A DNA stretch of 64,000 nucleotides, from positions 434,001-498,000 of the forward strand of contig JAGPNK010000018.1 in the NCBI GenBank assembly GCA_020746835.1, read 5' to 3'. Positions 41,130 through 52,100 of the stretch are shown piece after piece (position 1 is the stretch's first letter; each line of letters opens with the position of its first letter). This DNA is from Stachybotrys elegans. Lineage: Eukaryota > Ascomycota > Sordariomycetes > Hypocreales > Stachybotryaceae. The translations under genes and the position numbers were made by a program. The notes under the pieces were generated by a model, which saw only the letters and a list, made by a program, of their open reading frames with translations, was not told the DNA's origin and searched no databases.

Positions 41130-43578
41130 CTAACATGTAAACCCAGCGTTGTCGTCATCAGACAAGGCGCCCCAAGGATCACAATCATCATAGGACAGAC
41201 TGCTGCCGCTTACTCGGCGGTCTGCCCCATAGGCCGCCGGACTACTGCGGTCCGCTGGCGCGTCTGGCAATTCAACCGTCGCGGTGGGGAAGTCCATCGA
41301 GGTCCTCGAAGTCGTCGATGGGTCGTTGGCAAGATTAAACAGGCGCCTTTCCAGAACCGCCATGCACTCTTTAAGGATGGTCCCCGCGGCGTCAGTGATG
41401 GCATGCCTCGGATCCGAGGCACGGCGGGCACCGAAGTGGGCACGCACGCAGGCGAAGAAAGCGGCCGCCTTGGTGTTGGTCTCACCGGCTCGTACGCGGT
41501 GGCGAGTCAGGCGAACGGCATGATCCAGTGCCTCTAGCAGTCCTCGGCGCGGAAGCAAGAATGCGTCTGGGGATGAATTTTCGCGCATCTGCTGAAGGAT
41601 CTCACACATACGGCGAGGGATGCGGTGAAGAAGGTGTTTTTCAACGAGCCATCGCCAAATAACTGCAGGTCGGCATAGTAGCTGCAGTAGTCGGTTAGGG
41701 AGGCGGGCGACGACCAGCGCGTGGCGCCGCTCCTGCCGCGTCTTGTTGATGGGGATGACGACGGTGATGACGGCGATGACGGTGACAGCAGTAGTAGACC
41801 GCATTCCTGACACACGGTGCGTGAGAAGTGATAGGCGACGTTAGTGGTAGCCTTGTAGGCGAACTGTATATGAAGTAGTAGAAGAAATCGCCTCGTCAGG
41901 AGGTCTTGGAACTTGATCTGGAAAGTGCTAGGGTGCGCGTTACCCCCGTCAGCTACAAATGGCGACTACAGGAATGTGTCCATCAGCTTCGACGTGTCAC
42001 GACAGGCGTCTGTCAGCTCTGCCCCCAAGCGGAGGGCCGTGGCATAGGACAACTCGCCCTGGGCCTGACGCAGGGCCTCGACTATACGAAGTCGAATGGG
42101 CAGAGATTCCAGCAAGGCACGTTGCATGGAGCTCTGGGTGAATGTAGTGGCCGGGTAGCCCGCAGGCAGGGTCTCGATCGAGTCATTGATCTGGATATCG
42201 TTCAGGTTGGAGGGATGCTCACACTTCAAGGCATCGGTTGAGATGATGGGGTTGTTGCACGAATCCAGGCTGGACTGCACAGCCAGCTCCAGAATAGTGA
42301 CCCAGAGCCGACGCCGGATCTCGCTGTCCAACGGGGTGACGGAAAACTGGCCGGGGGAGATGTGCAGGCCTATCCTCATGGCGTTCTGTACGAGGGAGGC
42401 TGTGGTGGTCCAGACCAAGTCCCCGCCAAGGGTATTTGTATTTGTCAACAGAGCAATTGCTAGCAGGCATTGCGACTGTATTCCTCGTAGGTTGACGTCT
42501 TTCTTCCGGCAAGGGACCGCAAGGCGCAGATGGCAAGCCCTGATCCAATGCGCTGCCTGGATGTGGAGGGTCGGCTCGGTCGCGCCTATGTCGTGGTAGA
42601 AGCATGTACCGATGGCCATGATGAGAAGGAGCTGCAGAGTCAGTGGCTCGCTGGCCGCCTGCGGATTGCTCCAGTACCGCAGGTAGTCTCGTTGCAGACT
42701 GGGGACGTGTAGCACCCTGAGTACCGCCTCAAAGGTCTGGAGATAGAGGCGGATGAGCTCGTCACAGATTTCCCTCGAGGGCATAAAATCTTGGAGAGGC
42801 CCGGAAAGTGACGTCGGGTCGACCACCCTGGATTTCACTTCCCGCGCCAGTTGCTTGCACTTCTGTATGCCAGGGTGGCCTTCTCCCTGGAACAGAACAT
42901 GGACAACATGGTCAAACAAGCCGTGCTGATTATACTGCAACTCTCGCATACACCCAGGTCAGCCAAGAAGATGCACCGCCAAGACAGCTAACCGCGACCT
43001 ACCTTGCCTAAGAGTGACATCCAATGTGTTGGCCCATTTATCCGTGACTTTGATGGCAATGCCTCATTCGGCTCTGCTGCAAAGGCCTCCAAGTCTAAAG
43101 ACCGAGGCAGCGAAGCTGGTTGCTGGGATTCAGAGCGTGCGTCTAATAGAGAGGCGACCTCGTCGGGGGAGAAGAGTATGGCGGTATTTGGATCGCTTGG
43201 TATGGCCAGGGGTTGACTGAGAGTGTCCATCATGCTGGTGTCAAACCATTCTGGGGCTGTGACGAATGACATGGAGCCGGAGAGTAACCCAAGGCCATTG
43301 GATTCCGACCCGTAACCATGTAGCATAGGCCGCAGCCTTGGCATGGTGGAGTTTGGACGCTCCTTGGATCTAGCACTGTTGCGCCGGTCGATGGGTGAGG
43401 TTGAGCTACTGTGAGTATTGGAGTTGTAGTAGGTGCACTCTAAGCGGGCTTGAACACACTGGTCACAGGGGTCGCCGCGATGGCAGGCAATCTTCCGCCG
43501 ACGACAGTTTGTGCACACAACTGTCCGCCTCTGCCGTCTTACAATCTTATTGGGCATGGCTGGCTGGTCAGGCATCAT
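41130..43578 (-). pseudogene. Zn2Cys6 transcription factor with a late frameshift
   Basis: The start MMPDQPAMPNK is at 43578. The Zn2Cys6 cluster CTNCRRRKIAC..GDPCDQC......C (residues 22-48) has the canonical spacing and is followed by a basic linker. Exons 43578-43003, 42940-41970 and from 41927 onward encode a fungal-specific TF middle domain (PF04082 type) with LRVLHVPSLQRDYLRYW, ATEPTLHIQAAHWIRACHL, LWTTTASLVQNAMRIGLH and DSEIRRRLWVTILELAVQSSLD. Intron 2 is only 42 bp and contains an in-frame TAG. Near 41600-41610 the frame that gives KNTFFTASLAV must shift by one base to reach CEILQQMREN, ALDHAVRLTRHRV and so on. As written, the protein ends at 41534 (646 aa) with a scrambled tail; the correct frame runs to 41130. 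It is presumably the cluster regulator. This is either a true frameshift or a base-call error. Confidence 0.8.
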
Positions 43579-44050
43579 ATAGAGGGTGGAAGAAAGAAAT
43601 ATACTGTGTGTGGGATTTCCCGATCGTGTGCCCCAATGGGATACTGAGAAAGAAATATACTGCTTCATTAGAAAGCCCACATGATGATATGAGTCCTACA
43701 AAGATAATGCAGTTACATTGGGGGCGATTCGTCATCACTCCCTTGTTAGTAGTAATCCCTTATTCTACAAAGCAGCCATGGTAAATTCTGCAACCAACCT
43801 AACGACAAAAGTCCCAACATTGATGCAGCCACATTGATAAGAGCGCCACAACGTACCACATATGTATGTACGAGATGCCGGAGACCTTCACATCATCTTA
43901 GCTCCGTATTATATCCAACCCCTGTCTTAACTCCATCCCCACCCAATGCGCTGGTGAATAAACAGACCACACGGCTCCCGGCACCTCTCGTCATGGCACC
44001 AACACTCACTCAATCTTTGACTCTTTGCACTCTCCGGACGCTGAGATACC
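43579..44050. promoter_or_regulatory. Divergent promoter of regulator and MFS genes
   Basis: A 472-bp region between the minus-strand regulator and the plus-strand exporter. It contains the 40-bp insertion-like unit listed at 43591-43662. No gene fits. Confidence 0.5.
43591..43662. repeat. 16-bp direct repeats around a 40-bp insert (37-bp repeat copy 2)
   Basis: AGAAAGAAATATACTG occurs exactly at 43591-43606 and 43647-43662. The 40 bp between contain the sequence shared with 31091-31127. This is either a small insertion flanked by duplicated target or a 56-bp tandem duplication remnant. It lies within 85 bp upstream of the regulator start codon. Confidence 0.6.
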
Positions 44051-45624
44051 ATGGAGTTGGACAAAACAGAGACTAAGGGCGAGGGACAGGAGGATCCCAG
44101 CATTGTCGATTTCGATGGCCCCGCCGATCCCGAGAATCCTCTCAACTGGTCGAAGGCTCGGAAAACCACATCGATTGTTATTGTGTCTTTGACCGCACTA
44201 CTCTCGTAAGGATGGCCATTATATACAGTCTGCTATCATATCTTGGGGGGTGCTTCGTCTGACCTCTCTCCCGTGTCCAGTCCCATCGGCTCTACCATCA
44301 GCGCCGCTGCAGCGGCCGACATCCTCGAGCACTTTGGCTCGACGGATGAGATACTCGGGACACTATTGACGACGATTTACCTCCTCGGCTACGCCTTCGG
44401 CCCCCTCGTTATTGCGCCCCTTTCGGAGCTCTATGGGCGTGCCGTCATGTTCCGGTCATGCGCCGTCCTGTTCACCATCTTCAACCTTGCGTGTGCCGTC
44501 GCTGATAGCCTCGGCTCGCTGATAGCCTTCCGCCTGCTGGCCGGCATTTCCGGATCCTGTGCCGGAACCCTGGGTGCAAGCTCCATCGCCGACATGATCG
44601 TGCGGGAGAAGCGCGGCGCTGCCATGTCGGCCTATGTCATGGGCCCGACCTTTGGCCCGACCATAGGCCCCATCATTGGTGGCTACCTTACCCCTGCTGC
44701 TGGCTGGCGCTGGGGTTTCTGGTTCATGACCATTGCGTCGGGAGTCATGACCTTTTTCGTCTTGTTCTTCCTGCCCGAGTCGTACGCGTACGCTATTCTA
44801 AAGAGAAAGACGGCAAAGCTTCGTAAGAGCACCGGGAATCACAACCTGTGGTCCGTTATGGATACCAAGACAAAGAAACCAGGCCAGCTCTTCGCATTTG
44901 CTATCCTACGTCCTCTGAAGATGCTCGTCTCCCCCATCGTTTTCTTGATGTCCGCATATGCCGCCACCGTCTTCAGCTACGCCTACCTCTGCTTTACAAC
45001 TTTCCCCCGCGTCTTTGGGGACCAATATGGATTCGGTAGCGGGGCGTCCGGACTCGCCAATATCGGAATAGGGTCGGGCTTCGTCCTGGGCCTCTTGTTT
45101 TGCGGCGCTGTATCAGACCGTTGGTCTGCATATCTGACCAAGAAGAACAACGGCGTGGCCAAGTCAGAGTATCGACTGCCCAATCTCATTATAGGGGCCT
45201 TTTTCATTCCTGTCGGGCTTTTCTGGTACGGATGGACAGCCGAGTATAAGGTGCATTGGATTGTCCCTATCATCGGAACCGCTTTCCTCGGAATCGGTAT
45301 CGTCATGGCCTATGTAAGTCTCACGGGCAACTGCGTCATATATCAACACTAACCCGCCTTCTCCTACAGTCTACCACGGCCACGTACCTCGTCGATGCAT
45401 ACTCGCTGTATTCTGCCTCGGTCTTGGCCGCAAGCGCCATCCTCCGTTGCCTTTTCGGGGCTTTGCTGCCACTGGCTGGAAATGCCATGTTCGATGCTCT
45501 TGATGTAGGGTGGGGAAATTCGCTCTTGGGATTTATTTCTCTTGCCTTCCTTCCGGTACCACTGATCCTATATATCTACGGGGAACGAATTCGCGAGTCG
45601 TCATTTTTGAAAATGGAGTTTTGA
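44051..45624 (+). CDS. MFS exporter (DHA1-like) of the PKS cluster
   Basis: Three exons (44051-44205, 44281-45313, 45370-45624) give 480 aa. The N-terminal tail has the DPENPLNWSKARK motif typical of fungal polyamine/multidrug DHA1 transporters. About twelve TM helices follow. Motif A appears as PLSELYGRA in loop 2-3, and the GPTFGPTIGPIIGGY helix matches the antiporter motif C region. A cytosolic loop with many Lys (KRKTAKLRKSTGNH) separates the halves. It likely exports the cluster product or protects the producer, by position between regulator and synthase. The last helices (SVLAASAILRCLFGALLPL) are intact. Confidence 0.92.
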
Positions 45625-46106
45625 GTATTTACAGAGAGAATTTTTATTTTTTATTTTTTTTTTTTTACGTAGGATACTATAGATGTTCTTCGGCGTCTTC
45701 TGACTGTGGGCAAAGCGCGAGATCTGGATGTGTGAAGCAATATAATACCATAAAAAGCGCCTGGCTTTCCGTTTCCACACTGATGTTGACGGGTGTAGGA
45801 GCGCTTGTATACACTCCAATGATATCATTGAACAAAACCCTCCAAATATTCCCCATCTCCACGAAAGTTTCCCCATTCGAACCCAGTACATGTGTATTTC
45901 ATGCCTGAAATAGAAATATATTGACAAGACCACGATATGTGACAACCAACTCCCTCTCCCGCCTTTCTCCGCATACACCGTTGATACCAATGCAAGGCTA
46001 TTACACCAGGAAGCAAAACCGCATCACCAGATCAATTGCTCACAAACTCAATAACAGCTGGTTTGTACTAATCATTGGAAATCGTTACAAAATAGAAATG
46101 TGCTAG
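45625..46106. other. Intergenic after the truncated PKS
   Basis: AT-rich, with a run of T near 45645-45665. I looked for the rest of a condensation domain in all frames of this gap and found none, so the missing PKS-NRPS part is not here. Confidence 0.55.
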
Positions 46107-49100
46107 CTATCCAGTGCGCATCAGACCCTTGATGGTGAAGGCGACGCCGATGTTACTGGCCGTCGAGTCGTCTAGAGCTTGTCCGAGGCGCCATAGCCTA
46201 GCTTGGGCAAACGATAGCTTCTCGACCTGGTACACGTCCCTCCCCCACTTCTCCTTGGGTAAATTGTGCATTTTCGGTGCAGGGCTAGCAGAATTGCCAC
46301 CGTCCTCATTATCTGCGTCATTCTCACAGGCAGGCAGGAGTTCCTCCGCCTTGAGGTCCCGGTCTTCTGGCAGATCGATCGACGGTGGTATCGATGACGT
46401 CGAGCTACTGCCCGGGCGCGGAGTTGTCGTCGATGGCGCCGAGCTGTCCGATATGGTAGCCGAGCCAAGATCGGAGCCGGGGCCAGGGGCGGCGTCGGGG
46501 ATATCGGCGCTCCGGGAAGCAAGGTACTTGGCCGCCGCATCGATGCATATCTGGTGGATGGTATTGTCTCCGAGAAACCGCAGGACAGGGATGTCGACCG
46601 AAACCTCTCGCTGGAACCATGTGCGCGTCTCCACTGCCAAGAGAGAGTCGAATCCTAGCTCAAGGAGGGGCGCATGCACGTTTATCGATCCGATATTGAG
46701 CTGGAGCATGGCCCTGAGCTTGGCAAGGAAGCCGTCTTGCAACGCCTCCTCGGCTCCCTGCAAGTTCGACGCGGCGTCCATCTCCTGCTTGAGCGACGCT
46801 CCTGCTTGACCGTCTACATGCCCCCCCATCTGGCGCAGTGCTTGTTGGTTCTCGTCGGGCTGGACCAAGACAAAGTGCGACAAACGGGGATCGTGAACCC
46901 ACGGGGGCCTCCTGAGATCAGCATCACCCGGGCGGTCTGGGAACGGTTCTAGGCCCATGCAAATATCAAAGGCCAGGCCGGAATCGGCGGGACTGGCGAG
47001 GACGGCCTCGGCAAACAGCTGGTGCGCGTCAGATTCCGAGATGCCCATAAAGAACTGCTTGCGGAGATGCTCCAGTAGCTGACGACCCTGACGCGTGACA
47101 TAGCCGGCATCTGCCACCACGCCCACATGCATGACCGAAGCCGCCAGTCCCCGTGCCCGCCGGTTCGTCACCAGACCAGCCATGAACATGTTAGCCGCGT
47201 GGTAGTTGGACTGACCAGCGTTGCCGGCCACCGTGGCCAGGGACGAGAACAGTACAAAGTAGTCGAGATGCTCACTGAAGAGGTCGTTCAAGTTCTGTGA
47301 CCCGTGTACTTTGGGTTGCAGCGTCTCGTTGAGGCCGTCGGCGTCCATGTTCAAGAAGAGCTTATCGCGCAGAACCAGGGCTCCGTTGGAGACACCCGCG
47401 ATGGGCGGCATGCCGTCGCTGCGCATCTGCTCCACGGTCGCACGGATGTCGTGTCTGTTGGTGACATCCATCGCGTACACTTTAACGTTGACCCCTTGGC
47501 GTTGCATCGCCTCCAGCCACTCGGGGTTTACCTCGCCACCCCGGCTGGTGATTGCTATGTGCCGGGCTCCGTTCTCTGCCACGTATCCGCAGATGGATTG
47601 TCCGAGGTCCCCGTTTAATCCAACCATAAGGTGAGTCTTGGTAGACGAGAAGATACCCGAGGCGTCCAGGGGCTTGACGTGGACCGTCAACTTATCGTTG
47701 CCACCCGCGTCTCCTACACGCCAATCGACAATAGAGGGATACGACAGGTAGGACGATGGCAAACCTGGAATGGTATTTCTTGGAATCAACTGTGTGTTTC
47801 GGTGGTCCTCGCCGGTAGTGGCCTGACTGTGGATGAGTATCATGGCATCGGCGTATGCATCGGTCAATGTTCCGCTGTCCGTATCGAGGAAAGCTGGCTC
47901 GAACTGAATCTTGACACTGCCGGCCGGCAACAGTGACCCCAAGTTCAGCCTGGTGCCTGGCCTCAGCGCCGAGAAGTCGACAATAGCAGCGATATTGTCT
48001 GGTAGCTTTTGTCGGATGGACGAGCTGGTTTCATAGTCGCTGACCACAATCCAGCCTTTCGGGACCACCGTGCTATCCGGCAATGAAGAAGAAGAGGTGT
48101 AGTATAGCTGCCGGTCCCGCCACAATCGACAGCCCGCAATAGCCCGGGCTAGCTTCTCAGGTGGTTCGTGTAACAGAACAGGGCCACGTCGAGGAACACG
48201 CTGGATGAGACTGCGTGCAACGACTTGTCCAGCAAGCGCCTCCAGTATCTTGCTTGCTTGTGAGATGGCTGGTGACTTTGACTCTGAGTCCCCATAAAGA
48301 AACGGAATCGTCTCGCTGGTGTCGACAAGGACGACGGACCCGCTGGAAGGAGTGATGGCAAAGGCAGGTGACCCAGCCACCGAGCCATAACATAGATAAC
48401 GTTGGTGTTCCGGCAACAGAAGTGCCGTACTAAGCTGCACATGCATCTGGACTTGTGGGATCGAGTTGGAGGCACGAGACCAGGCCAATCGGCGAGTGAG
48501 AGTGTGTTCGAGTCCGGCTAGCAACATGGTCCCGTCCTCGGTATATTCGGCTTCCAAGTCCCAGTGCGGTATGGATTCAGAATCGATCTGCTTGGTGACG
48601 ATACGTCGCGCGGCCCTGTATCGCTGGTTTCGTGCTTCGTCGGGGACGAGACGCGGTATCAGCAGCGTTCCGGCGTCGAGAGCAAGTTCACTCTCAGTGG
48701 TCCATAGAACGGGCTCTCTGTCCATGGTGCCGAGAGGCCCCCGCTGACCGCTCAGCGCGAGACGGACAAAGGCACTGGCAATATGGAAGCTGTCTGCGTC
48801 GTCGGGCTGCGAGCCCACATCCAGCAGCTGCAGGTTGATATCACGCTGCTCGGCTCTCACCGCCCGCGCCAGGCCCTGGAACATGTTGGCCTGTGGGTTG
48901 GATCCTCGCAGTCCTGCAGTCACCCACAAGATTGACCCAGCGCGCTGCAGGAAGACCTGGAGGCGTTCTAATCGTGCCGCTGTCATCAAGTTGTCGCTAC
49001 CGAATAAGGGCTCCTCGAGCTCGGTAAGGCTGATGGCGGACACGTGCTCGTCCGGGTCGAGGTCTACCTCGTCAACACCGGACACGATCTCGATAGTCAC

Positions 49101-52100
49101 GCCAGCCCAAGAGGCGAGATTGAGCTCGACATCTCGCGCCAGCCGACTCACGGCTGGTGTCTTGCCGCCGATGATCAGTAGTTTGGCCACGTCGTATGGG
49201 GCGGGGACCGTAGCGAGATGCGACAGCGGACTCCTCAGTTGCTCCACGCGGTGATTGACAGCCTGCGTCACCAGCGTAGACAGGTAATGGTTCTCAGCCA
49301 CCGGGTTGTCCGAGGCGGTGCTGTCGACGCCAGAGAAGCCGGTTCGGCGCAGCAGGTCATGCCACTGCGGAGTGGAAATACCGGGGGCCCATTTCCGACC
49401 CTCATCGCCGATCCGAGGGCCTAGCCACCAGCCCGACAGTACGCCCAGGATGAAGCCGAGACGCATCAGATCGCCTGTGATTTCCATCATGACCAGGTAG
49501 CCGCCTGGTTTGAGAAGGCGGCGGACCTGCTGCAAAGTGGCTTCCAAGTGCTCTGTCGCGTGCAGGACGTTGGCGGCTACTATCACGTCGTACGTGCCCT
49601 CGGAGAAGCCCTGGTCAATGACGTCCCTCTCGATATCCAGGACATGGAACGTCATGTTTCGGCGCCGGATCTGGTCGGAAAACCTCTCGGCCGCTCGCTC
49701 GAAGAAGCCCGGCGACACGTCGGTAAAGGTGTAGTGACCAAAGGTGTTGCCAATCACCCGCAGCACGCTGCGTGTTGTGCCTCCGGTGCCTGCGCCGATC
49801 TCCAGGATGTTGGCCCGCGGGTAGCGGTGGACGATCTGGCTGACGGCACGAGCGATGTGGTCGTTCATCAGATGGAGCCCGTGGCCTTCGACATAGAACC
49901 GGGTAAGCATGTCATTATCTATCATGACCTCGAGCGGCTGCTTCTCGCCCTGGATGATGGGAACCAGGCTTTCGCCCACGGCATTCATAAGCATGATGTC
50001 GATGCTACGCGGAAACTTATCTCGGATTCGACGGATCATATCTTCCCTGTCCTGGAGCCACTCGCGCTTTATGGTTGGATGGCGCCCTGCGCGGACCTCG
50101 TCGACCCAGTGCTGGGCCGACTCGACGTACATCTGGTGATGCCATGCTGCATTCTGAATCTGGCTGGTCGATAGCTGCTCCAGAAGCCGTCGGTAGTAAT
50201 ACAGCGCCGTACGGCCCATTCCTTCGATGACAGAGTCGTCGTGGCTGTGCTCCTGCTCAGATGCTCCCTCGACGGGCAAGACATTGTCCACACCATTGGC
50301 TATGTCTGCCACCCATCTAGTAGTCGAGAAAAGTACCGTATCATCATCCAAGGGGCCTGCCTGGTCAGCCATGGCACGCATCGTCACGCCCTCGACCTGC
50401 ACGGCGACGCGGTTCGAGTCACCAAACCGCACCTGCACGTCGCCCTCAAATCTCTTGGGCGACGACGCCGTGATCTGGGCAAAGACGTGGGCCTCGATGC
50501 TTGGGCTGCCCGGGCTGTGCGGGCTGCTCATGGCCGACCCGGTGCCTGGGCAGTCCCGAAGCACGATGCTGGCACGACGGATGGCAACAGGAAGATAGGG
50601 TGTCCACATCTGATTGGTGTTGGGCGAAGCAAAGGCCGCGAATAAGGCGTGGAGTGCCGTATCGAGGACGGCGGGATGGAGCGAACATGGCTCGTCGTGG
50701 GTACCGAGGCTCATGTCGCCGTCTTCCTCATCCCACGAAGCCGACGTGGAGGCGTACCCGAGCGCTCGCTGGGCCGTCTTGGTACCACGGAAGGGCCTAT
50801 TGAACGCCAGGCCTAGATTCTTAAGTGACGAATAAAACAAATCAACGTCGATGGCACAGAGGTTGGGAGGCGCTTGGAGCAATGAAGGCAGCAATGACTC
50901 TCCTTCTTCTTCTTCTTCTTCTTCTTCTTCGAAATGCACATCAACACGGCCGCTGCAGGTCGTGTCGGGGGCCGCATCAGAATCTGACTGGACAACGGTG
51001 AAGAAGAACTCTGCCGAAAGCAGATGGGACGATCTGTGGAGAAGCCGCATGTTGGTTGTGAACTCACATGTCCCCCTTTCTCCCAGCACGACGGCTTTAT
51101 GCAACACGACATCCAACAGATCGACCACCTTCACGGACGACGCACCGGCGAGGACCTTGACGGCTTCTGTGACGGCGGACACATATGCTGTACCAGGAAG
51201 CACAACCTGGCCCTGAAATACATGTCCCTTGACCCACGACATCTCACTCAGACGGAAAACGTTGCGCCAACGCATGAGGCTCGGCGTGTCGTCGGGTGCC
51301 CTGCGGCCTAGAAGACCATGGATCGGCCGGTCGCCTAGGCGGAAGTTGCGCGAGAGCCGAGATTCCATCCAGTGCACCTTTTCGTGGTCCCAGCTGTAAG
51401 CCGGTAGGCCCTTGACCAGGCGAGGTCGTGGGGCATCCAAGGCAGAGAAGGCCTGACGGTAGCCATCAAAGTCAATGGAGGCTGCGGATCCAAATTGCTC
51501 CCAGAGATACCCAAGACTGCCGGAGAATGCTTCCACCTCATCGCGCTGGCGCTGCATGACGCCGGCGTAGGGGAGTGACGCACCCAGCGAGGTCTTGAGA
51601 ATGTCCGTCACGGGTCCCTTGAGCGCCGGGTGCGGACCTACCTCGATGACGGCGTCAAAGGGCCCGCCGCGCCACAAAGAGCACCCAACGGCGGGAGCAA
51701 ACAGCACTGGGTTGGTGAGGTTGTCGACCCAGTATTGATCTCGGACAGTGGGCAAGCCGCTGCCGTCGTCATCGTTGGCGAGGACGGCATCTACATCGCC
51801 ACGCACGCTCGAAACCCAGACGCAACCATCTGGGGGCTGCTGGACCTGGATGTTGCACCTCCGGATAGACGCGAGATAGGCAGGGGCACACGCATCCATG
51901 TGGTGGGAGTGGTAGGCCATGTTGACCTTGAGTTTCCGGGCAAACGTCCCTCCCGCCCTCAGTTCGGCCTCGACCCGCTCAAGGACGCCGGCGTCTCCGG
52001 AGAGCGTGGAGCTGGTGGGGGAGTTGACGGCCGCGACGACAGCATGCCCATCATACTCGGGCCGCGCGCAGAGTGTCTCGGCCTCGTCCCACGATAGCCC

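Noticed and set aside
41928..41969. In-frame TAG in the Zn2Cys6 gene as a nonsense mutation
   Set aside because: A 42-bp GT...AG intron with a CTGAC branch-like site removes it and joins the TF domain in frame.
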